Positions 44,865-53,658 of a stretch of 64,000 nucleotides of DNA are shown one piece after another (positions within the stretch are counted from its first letter, which is position 1; every line of letters starts with the position of its first letter). A program made the translations under genes and the position numbers. The notes beneath the pieces were generated by a model. It did no database searches, was not told the origin of the DNA, and saw nothing but the letters and a program-made list of their open reading frames with translations. The stretch is taken from positions 122,258-186,257 of the forward strand of contig JAMPGY010000001.1 in NCBI GenBank assembly GCA_023663705.1, written 5' to 3'. This stretch comes from Clostridium sp. (lineage in GTDB: Bacteria > Bacteroidota > Bacteroidia > Bacteroidales > Bacteroidaceae).

Positions 44865-47255
44865 CTACACCTCACGATGGTTGCCGAAATGGTAGGTGTA
44901 GAGCCCCGATCCATACCGACCGTATCGGCCATAACCATAGTAATAACCGTATTTACGTTTCCGCATATCAATACCATTGATCACGATATTGACGTTAGGC
45001 AACTTACCGGAGCGGCTTATCTCATCCACCACCGACAAGCTTTCCTTGGGAGTGAAATCCGCACGGCACACCAGCACAGACACATCGGCCAGACGCCCCA
45101 GTTCAAACGTGTCGGTGACCAAACCCAAAGGCGGAGTGTCAACAATAATCACATCAAACATCGACCGCAAACGGGCAAATGTCTTGTCCATGAGCGGGCG
45201 GGCAATCAGTTCCGTCGGATTGGGCGGAATGATACCGGCCGGCAACACAAACAGATTGGGATGCACATCCGTGGGGAATATCTGCTGACGGAGCAAGTTC
45301 TCATCATCCTGCCCATTGGCCAGATAAGAAGAGATTCCATTGTCACTGCTCTTCAGTCCGAACAAACGGGCCAAACGGGGCTTGCGGATATCCATACCCA
45401 CCATCAGCACTTTTTTGCCCAGCACAGCCTGACTCATGGCCAGATTGGAGGAAACGAACGTCTTACCCTCACCGGGGATAAATGAAGAGCAAAGTATCAC
45501 CTTGTCCTCGGCCTTCATCACAAAACGCAGATTGGAACGCAAAGTGCGGAAAGACTCTTCTATCACGTCGTTACCGTTTTCGCGCACCACAATACTACGC
45601 TCTCCCTCCGGCAGCCCCACCGCAACGGGAATGTCCGCCAGCACAGGCAATTTCGTGATACGCTCCACGTCTTGACGCCCCTCGATCTTATAGCGAAGGA
45701 AGTCGAGCAACAACAATATACCGGCCGGCAATCCCAGTCCAACAAGCAAACCGATCATCCATATCATGGATGCTTTAGGAGCCACCTTCACAAACTGTTC
45801 CGGTGCATCTATCATACGCCCCTTAGTGGCCATGGAGGCAAGTGAGATAGCATTTTCCTCACGTTTCTGCAACAACATCAGATAGAGGCCGGCCTGAATT
45901 TCCTGACGACGTCCGATGTCGTTGAGCATGCGTTCCTGAGTGGGAGTGTTCAGTATGCGGTTTTGATACATATCGTATTGTTTGTCCACACTTTCTTTCT
46001 GGGTTTTCAAGTCGGCGTAAACAGAGGCCAAGGACTGACGGATAGCCGGCCATAAGGCCTCAAGCTGAGTGGTGACGGGAACCAGTGCCGGTGAATCCTC
46101 GGAAGCCGACTTCAACTGACGGCTACGTTGCAGCACCAACTCGTTGTAAGCCGATATGCTGGCATTCAAACTGGCATTGGATATACCCAGATTGGCAGGA
46201 ATTATCTGCAAGGCATTGGCCGGATTATCCACATAATCCAACAGGGATTTGGCCAATGTAAGTTGCGTCTGCATTTCCACTTGCTTTTCCTGAGAGGCAC
46301 CGCTACCGGCCAAAGCCGCCGTAGCGTCATTTTTCAGATTGATCAGACCATGCTCACGCTTATATTCCTCAAGATTCCGCTCCGTTGTCCCCAATTCGGC
46401 ACTGATGGCCTCAATGCGTTCGTTGATGAAAATCTCGGTCTTGGTAGCCACCTCGTTTTTGTCTTCATTGGCATCCATGTTGTAAGAGTTGAGCAACTCC
46501 GACAAATAATCCATGGCACGATTGGGTTCCGTGTCCTGCAAAGACACCAACGCGACCGTGGTGGTCTTGCTGCTGGAACTGGCCGAAAGCGCGGAAGCAT
46601 ACATGCGCCCCATCATACTGGGTGAATAAATATGTACGTACAACTTGCGATTGCCCATCTCGAAACCGGGATTCGGCATAAAGGAGAACAACCCGAGAGG
46701 GGTCTGCACTGTGGCTGGCAGACGATCAAGTGTTTTTGTCACCACTGTAGAATCAGACAAGTTAATGGTCACCCGCACACCATTACCGGCCTTTTCAATC
46801 TCCATGGTCACCAACCGCTGCAAACGGTCGAGCGAACTTTCATCCATATCCACCAAAACCGGAGAGCACTTGTACAATTCTCTGTTACTCAAACGCCCCT
46901 CCGCATAATAACGGGCATAAAGTTTCAGCGTTTTCACCGTACGGATGGCCAAGCTTTTACTACTCAATATTTCCAACTCGTTGTCGAAGCCGTTGGTATT
47001 GGAAATCATCCCCATTTGGGAAAGATCCATGCCGCCGCCACGCGACTTGCCGTTGTCATCCTTGATAAGCACCTTCATCGAGGTGGAATAAACGGGGCGC
47101 GTATAACGTAAATAGACAAAGGCCACCGAAAGACATACGATTGCGGAAAAAACGAACCAATACCAATGAAGAACGAACATCATCCATATCTTCTTGAAAT
47201 CAAATCCGGATGATTCATCCTCTTCCAAATAGTCTTTGCTTAAAGATTCTGCCAT
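44865..47255 (-). CDS. Polysaccharide co-polymerase with BY-kinase domain (Wzc-like)
   Basis: 796 residues. N-terminal Wzz segment with a first membrane helix (WFVFSAIVCLSVAFVYLRY, about 30-50), a long periplasmic coiled coil, and a GNVR-like region. A second helix (MIWMIGLLVGLGLPAGILLL, about 492-515) precedes a cytoplasmic tyrosine-kinase domain: Walker A PGEGKTFVSSN (about 595), Walker A' VLMVGMDIRKPRL and Walker B DVIIVDTPP (about 698). The Tyr-rich tail (KRKYGYYYGYGRYGRYG, about 770-790) is the autophosphorylation cluster. It controls chain length and export with a Wza-type channel (38571-39383). It is transcribed alone, away from the glycosyltransferase genes it probably serves. Confidence 0.94.
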   Translation of the reverse strand: MAESLSKDYLEEDESSGFDFKKIWMMFVLHWYWFVFSAIVCLSVAFVYLRYTRPVYSTSMKVLIKDDNGKSRGGGMDLSQMGMISNTNGFDNELEILSSKSLAIRTVKTLKLYARYYAEGRLSNRELYKCSPVLVDMDESSLDRLQRLVTMEIEKAGNGVRVTINLSDSTVVTKTLDRLPATVQTPLGLFSFMPNPGFEMGNRKLYVHIYSPSMMGRMYASALSASSSSKTTTVALVSLQDTEPNRAMDYLSELLNSYNMDANEDKNEVATKTEIFINERIEAISAELGTTERNLEEYKREHGLINLKNDATAALAGSGASQEKQVEMQTQLTLAKSLLDYVDNPANALQIIPANLGISNASLNASISAYNELVLQRSRQLKSASEDSPALVPVTTQLEALWPAIRQSLASVYADLKTQKESVDKQYDMYQNRILNTPTQERMLNDIGRRQEIQAGLYLMLLQKREENAISLASMATKGRMIDAPEQFVKVAPKASMIWMIGLLVGLGLPAGILLLLDFLRYKIEGRQDVERITKLPVLADIPVAVGLPEGERSIVVRENGNDVIEESFRTLRSNLRFVMKAEDKVILCSSFIPGEGKTFVSSNLAMSQAVLGKKVLMVGMDIRKPRLARLFGLKSSDNGISSYLANGQDDENLLRQQIFPTDVHPNLFVLPAGIIPPNPTELIARPLMDKTFARLRSMFDVIIVDTPPLGLVTDTFELGRLADVSVLVCRADFTPKESLSVVDEISRSGKLPNVNIVINGIDMRKRKYGYYYGYGRYGRYGSGLYTYHFGNHREV

Positions 47256-47296
47256 AGCATTCTGTATTGAGTATTCTACAATTCATATCGGGTGGA

Positions 47297-47304
47297 CAAA
47301 AGTA
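47297..47304 (-). promoter_or_regulatory. Candidate -7 box for the BY-kinase gene (TACTTTTG)
   Basis: Minus-strand TAnnTTTG about 42 nt before the BY-kinase ATG. Confidence 0.5.
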
Positions 47305-47387
47305 GTGGAAAAAATCCATATACACGAACTTTCGGTTAAAAAATTTAGCACTTCGCCTTGTTATTGGGGATATTGAAATATCGGAAC

Positions 47388-47479
47388 TACCTGCGGCTTG
47401 TCATTAGCCTTACCTGCGGCTTGTCATTGGAACTACCTACGGCTCAACATTGGACAAGCCTACGGGGCAGTCTGCAGTA
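47388..47479 (+). repeat. Tandem array A: four degenerate 23-bp units
   Basis: Units begin at 47388, 47411, 47434 and 47457. The first two share TACCTGCGGCTTGTCATT, the third reads TACCTACGGCTCAACATT, and the fourth keeps only CCTACGG. It is in the ~960-bp non-coding gap between the BY-kinase and the priming transferase. Confidence 0.8.
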
Positions 47480-47484
47480 CGCGT

Positions 47485-47599
47485 ACATAAGTTCCTTCAG
47501 TATATGTACATAAGCACCTTCAGTACACATACATAAGCCTCTTCAGAACGTATACTGAAGCTCCTTCAGAACACATACATAACAACCTCATGTACGCGT
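47485..47599 (+). repeat. Tandem array B: five degenerate 23-bp units
   Basis: Units begin at 47485, 47508, 47531, 47554 and 47577 and follow ACATAAG-x-x-C-C-TTCAG-x-A with three to seven changes each. The array is bracketed by TACGCGT at 47478-47484 and 47593-47599. Its sequence differs from array A, but the 23-bp period is the same. No open frame crosses it. Confidence 0.8.
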
Positions 47600-47659
47600 C
47601 CGGCAAAGGGCTGAGGCAACAAACCAGCCCATACAATCCGTGTTGAACGCAGATTATGC

Positions 47660-47922
47660 TTCAATGGTTCAAACTATTTGTATATGAGCGAGAAAAGGTT
47701 CATTTTTCTTTCATTTATCCTTCAGTGAAGGTTCATTTTTCCCGAATGCGGAGCGAAAGGCAGACATTATACGCCTTCACACAAAGGCAGGTATACTAAA
47801 AGCCGTCGACACCCGCCCACCTTCGAAGCACGTATTCCCTTAATTAAACATTTAAAATCAATGAATCATGAATTAATTATGAACCTTTTCTCGCTCATAT
47901 ACAAATAGTTTGAACCATTGAA
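47660..47922. repeat. 263-bp segment bounded by perfect 44-bp inverted repeats
   Basis: Arms 47660-47703 (starting TTCAATGGTTCAAACTATTT) and 47879-47922 are exact reverse complements, with 175 bp between. It lies ~240-300 bp upstream of the priming glycosyltransferase. No target-site duplication is seen at the outer ends, and no TAnnTTTG box lies in the spacer. A 14-bp direct repeat AAGGTTCATTTTTC occurs at 47695-47708 and 47728-47741. It could be an invertible regulatory segment or a small MITE-like element. The DNA from 47923 to 48134 shows nothing recognisable. Confidence 0.75.
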
Positions 47923-48134
47923 TGTTTTTCATGCAAACTTCATTCGTACGGTTTGTACGGCAATTGAACAAGACGGAAGAATGCGGTTTATGAGGGGAAA
48001 CACACCCAGCACTTCAACGTGTGAATGAAGGGCAAACCGAGGTGGCATTTTTACTTTATTAATCAGTACTGCACATTATCCCTATTCTTAAATAGACATT
48101 AAAACCTAATTTTTTAAAATTATTTCTCATTTTA

Positions 48135-48168
48135 CCCCCCCCTATTTAAAAAATGTTTATTATATTTG
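48135..48168 (+). promoter_or_regulatory. Candidate promoter of the priming transferase with a C8 tract in the -33 region
   Basis: The -7 box TATATTTG is at 48161-48168, with the ATG 50 nt on. The usual -33 TTTG position is occupied or abutted by a run of eight C (48135-48142), 18 nt before the box. Just downstream a small stem ACTTGA/TCAAGT (48171-48189) would form at the mRNA 5' end. Confidence 0.55.
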
Positions 48169-48218
48169 CAACTTGAAATAATCTCAAGTTTATAAACCCA
48201 GAAATAGATTACCCGAAA

Positions 48219-49625
48219 ATGGACAGAAGAAACATCGAAGACTCAGGCATGCTGAAGTTCCTTATCGGCTGCTCGGACGCAATATTGCTGGCGTTTAGCA
48301 TGACCACAACCTACCATGTCCTGAACTTGGTGTCTCCGGATACGACCGGAGAAATTAACATTTGGAGCATCATCACAATAGCCCTGCTATGCTACATTCC
48401 GCTTTTCATGCTGCTCCCGCCCATCCTGCTGGCCCGCGTGGTGAGAAGCGACCGGATTGTGGAACGGGTGATCTATCTGACCGTACTGCACACCATCGTG
48501 CTGGTATTTATCCTGACTATGCTCCCCTTGCAGATTGTATCACGCACGTTGCCCGCCTACTTCTTTCTCATGTTCACCACACTACTGGTGGCCGAGCGGC
48601 TCTTGTTCCGATTTTGGATTAAAAAATACCGCAGCAAAGGCAACAACCAACGCCGCGTGATATTCGTCGGGAACTCTCCGGATCTGATCACGCTGTATAA
48701 GTTCATTAAAAACAAAACCTACGGTTATCACGTGTTAGGTGTGTTCAGCGACGACCCGTCCGCCTATCCGGCCGAGATGCCCCGATTGGGCGACATCAAC
48801 AGCACATTCCTTTACTTGAAAGAACATCCGGAAGTAACCGACCTCTATTGTGCCTTTCAAAAGACAGGGCAAAGCGTGTTTATCGAAATGTACCGCTATT
48901 GCGAGAACAACATGATACATTTCTACGCGCTACCCATATACGTGAGCTATCTGAAACGCCGCATGGTGCTGAGTGAGATTGACGGCGTGATCATGCTGTC
49001 GCCGCGCCCCGAGCCTTTATCCGAGCTGGGCAACCGACTCATCAAGCGCATCTTTGACGTATTGGTATCGCTCACATTCCTGCTCACCCTGTTCCCGCTG
49101 ATCTATGTCTTTGTGGCTATTATCATCAAAATACAGAGTCCCGGCCCGGTGCTCTTCCGCCAAAAGAGAAACGGACTATGGGGCAAGGAATTCATGTGCA
49201 TCAAATTCCGCAGCATGCATGTCAACAAAGATGCCGACACCAAGCAGGCCACAGAGCACGACCCGCGTAAATTCCGCTTTGGAGACCTCATGAGAAGAAC
49301 CAACATTGACGAACTGCCTCAGTTTATCAATGTCCTGTTGGGCGACATGAGCATGGTGGGGCCCCGTCCGCACATGGTGATGCACACCGAGGAGTATTCC
49401 CACCTAATTAATAAATATATGGTGCGCCATTGGGTAAAACCGGGCATCACCGGCTGGGCACAGGTGCAGGGATTCCGCGGTGAGACCAAAGAATTGCAAC
49501 AGATGGAGAACCGTGTGGCCGCAGACATCTGGTATGTGGAAAACTGGACCATGTGGCTGGATCTGCGCATCATGTGGAAAACCGTGTGGAACACCATCGC
49601 ACGCAAAGACAAAAACGCCTATTAA
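48219..49625 (+). CDS. Undecaprenyl-phosphate sugar phosphotransferase (WcaJ/WbaP-like priming enzyme)
   Basis: 468 residues. The N-terminal half has four membrane helices (for example IITIALLCYIPLFMLLPPIL) and a CoA-binding/Rossmann-like region (RVIFVGNSPDLITLYKFIKN). One more helix (VLVSLTFLLTLFPLIYVFVA) comes before the C-terminal bacterial sugar transferase domain: RQKRNGLWGKEFMCIKFRSM, RRTNIDELPQFINVLLGDMS, MVGPRPHMVMHTEEY and KPGITGWAQVQGFRGET. It loads the first sugar-phosphate (probably glucose-1-P or galactose-1-P) on undecaprenyl phosphate to start a surface polysaccharide. It is followed 47 nt later by rfbA. The promoter region carries a C8 tract and lies beyond the inverted-repeat segment. 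Confidence 0.94.
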   Translation: MDRRNIEDSGMLKFLIGCSDAILLAFSMTTTYHVLNLVSPDTTGEINIWSIITIALLCYIPLFMLLPPILLARVVRSDRIVERVIYLTVLHTIVLVFILTMLPLQIVSRTLPAYFFLMFTTLLVAERLLFRFWIKKYRSKGNNQRRVIFVGNSPDLITLYKFIKNKTYGYHVLGVFSDDPSAYPAEMPRLGDINSTFLYLKEHPEVTDLYCAFQKTGQSVFIEMYRYCENNMIHFYALPIYVSYLKRRMVLSEIDGVIMLSPRPEPLSELGNRLIKRIFDVLVSLTFLLTLFPLIYVFVAIIIKIQSPGPVLFRQKRNGLWGKEFMCIKFRSMHVNKDADTKQATEHDPRKFRFGDLMRRTNIDELPQFINVLLGDMSMVGPRPHMVMHTEEYSHLINKYMVRHWVKPGITGWAQVQGFRGETKELQQMENRVAADIWYVENWTMWLDLRIMWKTVWNTIARKDKNAY

Positions 49626-49672
49626 GCCGTCTTTCCCTCACCGACAAACAACAATAAAACCACTTCACCGAT

Positions 49673-50560
49673 ATGAAAGGAATCGTTTTAGCCGGAGGCT
49701 CCGGAACACGCCTCTACCCCATCACCAAAGGAGTGAGCAAGCAATTGCTACCCATATTCGACAAGCCGATGATTTATTACCCCATATCCGTGCTGATGCT
49801 GGCCGGAATCCGGGAAATTCTGATCATATCCACCCCTTACGACCTGCCGGGCTTCAAGCGTCTGCTGGGCGACGGATCGGACTATGGCGTGCGATTTGAA
49901 TATGCAGAGCAACCTTCGCCCGACGGATTGGCGCAAGCCTTCCTCATAGGCGAGAAGTTCATCGGAAACGACAGCGTATGCCTGGTGTTGGGAGACAACA
50001 TCTTTCATGGCGCCGGATTCAGCCAATTGCTCCACGAAGCGGTGGAAAACGCGGAAAAAGACGCCAAGGCCACCGTATTCGGCTATTGGGTGAACGACCC
50101 CGAACGATATGGAGTGGCCGAATTTGACGAGGAAGGAAATTGTCTGAGCATCGAAGAGAAACCCGCACACCCCAAAAGCAACTACGCAGTGGTGGGGCTG
50201 TATTTCTACCCCAACAAGGTGGTGGAAGTGGCCAAGTCCATCAAACCCTCTCCCCGTGGCGAACTGGAAATTACCACCGTCAACCAGCGCTTCTTGGACA
50301 AGGAAAGCCTGAAAGTGAAAACCCTCGGCCGTGGCTTTGCATGGCTGGACACCGGCACCCACGACAGCCTGAGCGAAGCTTCCACCTTCATTGAGGTGAT
50401 CGAGAAACGCCAGGGGCTGAAAATCGCCTGCCTGGAAGGCATCGCCTACCGCCGCGGATGGATTGACGATGAAAAAATGAAAGCCCTGGCCGCCCCCATG
50501 CTGAAAAACCAATATGGACAATACCTGCTGAAGGTGATTGAGGAAAAGAAAAAACGCTGA
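49673..50560 (+). CDS. rfbA: Glucose-1-phosphate thymidylyltransferase
   Basis: 295 residues, full length. Makes dTDP-glucose from dTTP and glucose-1-P, the first step to dTDP-rhamnose and other dTDP-sugars. Signature nucleotidyltransferase start [20 protein letters not shown] and [20 protein letters not shown], then [13 protein letters not shown] with the metal-binding Asp, [19 protein letters not shown] and [14 protein letters not shown]. It shares a transcript with the priming transferase. rfbB, rfbC and rfbD are not in this window, so they must be elsewhere if rhamnose is made. Confidence 0.95.
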   Translation: MKGIVLAGGSGTRLYPITKGVSKQLLPIFDKPMIYYPISVLMLAGIREILIISTPYDLPGFKRLLGDGSDYGVRFEYAEQPSPDGLAQAFLIGEKFIGNDSVCLVLGDNIFHGAGFSQLLHEAVENAEKDAKATVFGYWVNDPERYGVAEFDEEGNCLSIEEKPAHPKSNYAVVGLYFYPNKVVEVAKSIKPSPRGELEITTVNQRFLDKESLKVKTLGRGFAWLDTGTHDSLSEASTFIEVIEKRQGLKIACLEGIAYRRGWIDDEKMKALAAPMLKNQYGQYLLKVIEEKKKR

Positions 50561-50595
50561 GAAGCCACCTCCGGACAAGAAAAAGCATTATGTTT

Positions 50596-50636
50596 ATGGT
50601 GCAAAGATGAGAAAAAGGCTTATCTTTGCACCATAA
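50596..50636. promoter_or_regulatory. Perfect 14-bp inverted repeat overlapping a -7 box
   Basis: Arms TATGGTGCAAAGAT (50596-50609) and ATCTTTGCACCATA (50623-50636). The right arm contains most of TATCTTTG (50622-50629), a -7 box for the gene at 50663. It could be a terminator for rfbA, an operator on this promoter, or both. No T run follows. Confidence 0.5.
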
Positions 50637-50662
50637 TCGTAGTTATTAACCACATAAATAAA

Positions 50663-51301
50663 ATGAATTTCTTTTCCAAACTTTTCAATAAAGACAAACA
50701 GGAAGAAGACATCCGCATCGGCGGCATGGAAGACTTCATGACTTTAATACGTGTTTACTACCAAGCAGCCATGGCTATGCATCTGGGGATCGGCAACCTC
50801 TCGTTCCTTCCGGACTTGCGCATCTTCAAACAAACCCTTCGTGTCCCCACGGTGAACAATAAAATCGGAGTGGGCGAACGCAACCGATGCAAGAAAATGC
50901 TGACCGACATGTATGGCCTGAAGGATACATTCTTTAAGGAAATTGACGCAAGCATCAAAAAGAACTGCCGCAATGTGAACGACATAAAGAACTATCTGAT
51001 GATGTTCCAAGGCTTCAGCCAGGAATTGATGATGCTGATGGGCAACCTGATGCAATGGAAATTCCGCATGCCCGCCATGTTTCACAAAGCCCTGCACAAC
51101 ATGACCGCCAAGACCGTACACCAGATCCTGACCAAAAACGACTGGAGTGATGCAGGAGTGCGTAAAGCCAGTTTCAACATCCGCAAATACCAGGCTGCAT
51201 TAGGCTACTCCGAGGCTTGGATGACCGAATATGTCCACCATATCGTGATGCTGGCCAAAAAAGAACCTCAGCCCAAAGAAACCGCCGAAGCTAAAAAGTG
51301 A
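50663..51301 (+). CDS. Conserved Bacteroidetes protein of unknown function
   Basis: 212 residues, no signal peptide or membrane helix. Almost entirely predicted helical, with Met-rich stretches (FMTLIRVYYQAAMAMHLGIG, QELMMLMGNLMQWKFRMPAM) and a basic C-terminal region ending KKEPQPKETAEAKK. I recognise it as a conserved single-copy gene near zapA/rny in Bacteroidales but know no function. It has its own promoter inside an inverted repeat and precedes the coiled-coil/zapA/rny cluster. Confidence 0.85.
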   Translation: MNFFSKLFNKDKQEEDIRIGGMEDFMTLIRVYYQAAMAMHLGIGNLSFLPDLRIFKQTLRVPTVNNKIGVGERNRCKKMLTDMYGLKDTFFKEIDASIKKNCRNVNDIKNYLMMFQGFSQELMMLMGNLMQWKFRMPAMFHKALHNMTAKTVHQILTKNDWSDAGVRKASFNIRKYQAALGYSEAWMTEYVHHIVMLAKKEPQPKETAEAKK

Positions 51302-51332
51302 AATCAAAACGCGGAACTTTCCTCTACAAAGT

Positions 51333-51364
51333 TTTGCATATAACAGATATATTTACTATTTTTG
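51333..51364 (+). promoter_or_regulatory. Candidate promoter of the coiled-coil/zapA/rny cluster
   Basis: TTTG at 51333-51336 and TATTTTTG at 51357-51364, 20-nt spacer, 15 nt before the ATG at 51380. Confidence 0.65.
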
Positions 51365-51379
51365 TAGTCAAAAGCATAT

Positions 51380-51673
51380 ATGCCACTCCAGGAAGAGCAA
51401 CTGATAAAGGCCTTACAGACTCATGTCCGGCTACTCATAGAGCGCTATCGCGAACTGAAGGTTGAGAATGAGGAACTGTATGCCATGGTAGATGACAAGG
51501 AGAAAACCATCGAAGCTCTGCAACAAGAAAAAGAAGCCATGGCGCGGCAATATGCCAACCTGAAATTAGCCAAGATGATCGAAATTGGCGACAACGACAT
51601 GAAGAATGCCAAAAACAGATTATCAAAGCTGGTGCGCGATGTAGACAAGTGTATCGCCCTCTTAAAAGTATAA
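51380..51673 (+). CDS. Small coiled-coil protein upstream of zapA
   Basis: 97 residues, nearly all coiled coil: heptad-like LQTHVRLLIERYRELKVENE then MVDDKEKTIEALQQEKEAMA. Its stop is 5 nt before the zapA start, so the two are translated from one message. A short coiled-coil partner of ZapA in divisome assembly (ZapB-like role) is a reasonable inference from position, but sequence similarity to ZapB cannot be judged here. Confidence 0.85.
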   Translation: MPLQEEQLIKALQTHVRLLIERYRELKVENEELYAMVDDKEKTIEALQQEKEAMARQYANLKLAKMIEIGDNDMKNAKNRLSKLVRDVDKCIALLKV

Positions 51674-51678
51674 CAGAC

Positions 51679-51969
51679 ATGGAGGTAGGCGAAAACTTTC
51701 AGATAAAGCTCCGGTTGGGCAGCAAGATGTTTCCGATCACCATCAAGAGAACGGACGAGGAAAACTATCGCGCTGCCGAAAAGCTTATAAATGAAAAATA
51801 CAATTTCTACGCCGGACGATATCCCAATCAGGGAGACGCGTCATATTTTTGTATGGCTGCATTGGATATAGCACTGTCGCTCAAACGGAACGAATCCCAA
51901 AACGACACGAAACCCTTTGTAGATTGCATACAGGAGTTAGTGAAAGAGATAGACGAAAGCCTGAAATAA
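51679..51969 (+). CDS. zapA: Cell division protein ZapA
   Basis: 96 residues from ATG 51679 (MEVGENFQIKLRLGSKMFPI); an earlier in-frame ATG lies inside the preceding gene. Family layout: N-terminal beta strand domain (KLRLGSKMFPITIKRTDEEN, AAEKLINEKYNFYAGRYPNQ) and a C-terminal coiled coil (AALDIALSLKRNESQ onwards). ZapA cross-links FtsZ filaments in the cytoplasm. It lies between a coiled-coil gene and rny, with a structured 126-nt spacer before rny. Confidence 0.92.
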   Translation: MEVGENFQIKLRLGSKMFPITIKRTDEENYRAAEKLINEKYNFYAGRYPNQGDASYFCMAALDIALSLKRNESQNDTKPFVDCIQELVKEIDESLK

Positions 51970-52017
51970 AGACAAGCGATTGTCTGGACACAGGAACAGG
52001 ACATCCGAAAAGAACAC

Positions 52018-52064
52018 GCGCACCAAATGGCAAATGCCCGAAAGGGCATCGTCATGAGGTGCGC
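52018..52064 (+). ncRNA. Structured spacer between zapA and rny (possible small RNA or attenuator)
   Basis: Outer stem GCGCACC (52018-52024) / GGTGCGC (52058-52064), a 9/8-nt internal bubble, inner stem ATGCCC-GAAA-GGGCAT, followed by CTTTAATATATAT. An internal bubble in a long hairpin directly after zapA recalls 6S RNA, which sits next to zapA in enterobacteria. Bacteroidetes have their own 6S-like class, whose consensus I cannot check. It may equally be a terminator/attenuator in front of rny. Confidence 0.4.
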
Positions 52065-52095
52065 CTTTAATATATATATAAACTATTTATTGAAT

Positions 52096-53625
52096 ATGGA
52101 AATTATAATAGGACTTGTATGCCTTATCGTAGGCGGATTGATTGGTTATGCAATATTCCGCTATGTACTCACAGGCAAATATGAGAGGAGAATGGCGCAG
52201 GCCAAGAAAGAAGCGGAAGTTATCAAAGAGAAGAAATTGCTGGAAGTAAAGGATAAATTCCTCAACAAGAAGGCTGAGCTTGAAAAAGAAGTGCAACAGC
52301 GTAACCAGCAGATCCAGCAAGGCGAGAACCGACTGAAGCAAAGGGAGATGAGCCTGAATCAACGCCAGGACGATCTGAACCGGAAGAAAAACGAGTTGGA
52401 AAACGAACGCAAAAGATTGGAGAACCAGCAGCAGAATCTGGAACGTATCGAAGAGGAACTGGAACAGATGCGCTCACAGGAAAGAAGCAAGTTGGAAGCT
52501 TTGAGCGGACTGAGTGCCGAGGAAGCCAAAGACCGGCTTGTGGAATCTCTGAAGGAGGAAGCACAGACTTATGCGGCAAGCTACATCAACGAAATTATGG
52601 ACGACGCCAAGATGACGGCCAACAAAGAGGCTAAACGTATCGTTATCCAGAGCATACAGCGCGTAGCCACTGAAACTGCCATAGAAAACAGTGTCACCGT
52701 GTTCCACATCGACAACGACGAAGTGAAAGGACGAATCATCGGACGCGAAGGACGCAACATCCGCGCCTTGGAGGCAGCCACCGGTGTGGAAATCGTGGTA
52801 GACGATACCCCGGAAGCCATTGTAATTTCCGCCTTCGATCCCGTGCGCCGCGAAATCTGCCGCCTGGCTTTGCATCAGCTGGTGACCGACGGACGTATAC
52901 ATCCGGCACGCATCGAGGAAGTGGTGGCCAAGGTGTCCAAACAGGTGGAAGAAGAAATCATTGAAACCGGTAAGCGCACGACAATCGACTTGGGTGTGCA
53001 CGGGTTGCACCCCGAACTCATACGCATCGTGGGTAAGATGAAATATCGTTCAAGCTACGGACAAAACCTGTTACAACATGCCCGTGAGACGGCCAATCTG
53101 TGTGCTGTCATGGCATCGGAACTGGGTCTGAACCCGAAAAAAGCCAAACGCGCCGGCTTGTTGCACGATATAGGTAAGGTGCCTGATGAGGAGCCGGAAT
53201 TGCCGCATGCCATCTACGGAGCCAAATTGGCGGAGAAGTATAAGGAAAAACCGGAAATCTGCAATGCCATCGGTGCCCACCACGACGAGATGGAGATGAC
53301 TTCGTTGCTGGCACCCATCGTACAGGTGTGCGATGCCATAAGCGGTGCTCGCCCCGGTGCACGACGCGAAATCGTAGAAGCGTATATCAAACGTCTGAAC
53401 GACCTGGAGAATATAGCCATGAGCTATCCGGGTGTGACAAAGACATACGCCATCCAGGCCGGACGCGAACTGCGCGTCATCGTTGGTGCGGACAAGATTG
53501 ACGACAAGCAGACGGAAAACCTCAGCACGGAGATTGCCAAAAAGATCCAGGACGAGATGACGTATCCGGGACAGGTGAAGATCACCGTGATCCGAGAGAC
53601 ACGTGCAGTGAGCTATGCCAAGTAG
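52096..53625 (+). CDS. rny: Ribonuclease Y
   Basis: 509 residues from ATG 52096 ([20 protein letters not shown]); an in-frame ATG at 52027 would run through the hairpin and was rejected. N-terminal membrane helix, a long coiled coil rich in Glu/Lys/Gln (about 30-150), and a KH domain ([20 protein letters not shown]). The HD phosphohydrolase domain has [14 protein letters not shown], the HD pair in [14 protein letters not shown], and [11 protein letters not shown]. It starts mRNA decay at the membrane. Length and motifs are canonical. Confidence 0.96.
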   Translation: MEIIIGLVCLIVGGLIGYAIFRYVLTGKYERRMAQAKKEAEVIKEKKLLEVKDKFLNKKAELEKEVQQRNQQIQQGENRLKQREMSLNQRQDDLNRKKNELENERKRLENQQQNLERIEEELEQMRSQERSKLEALSGLSAEEAKDRLVESLKEEAQTYAASYINEIMDDAKMTANKEAKRIVIQSIQRVATETAIENSVTVFHIDNDEVKGRIIGREGRNIRALEAATGVEIVVDDTPEAIVISAFDPVRREICRLALHQLVTDGRIHPARIEEVVAKVSKQVEEEIIETGKRTTIDLGVHGLHPELIRIVGKMKYRSSYGQNLLQHARETANLCAVMASELGLNPKKAKRAGLLHDIGKVPDEEPELPHAIYGAKLAEKYKEKPEICNAIGAHHDEMEMTSLLAPIVQVCDAISGARPGARREIVEAYIKRLNDLENIAMSYPGVTKTYAIQAGRELRVIVGADKIDDKQTENLSTEIAKKIQDEMTYPGQVKITVIRETRAVSYAK

Positions 53626-53658
53626 CCGTCTCTGCAGAATGTTTATACAATCCGAGGG

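Noticed and set aside
47388-47599. Possible CRISPR array
   Set aside because: Units are directly adjacent at 23 bp with no unique spacers between conserved repeats, and no cas genes are present.
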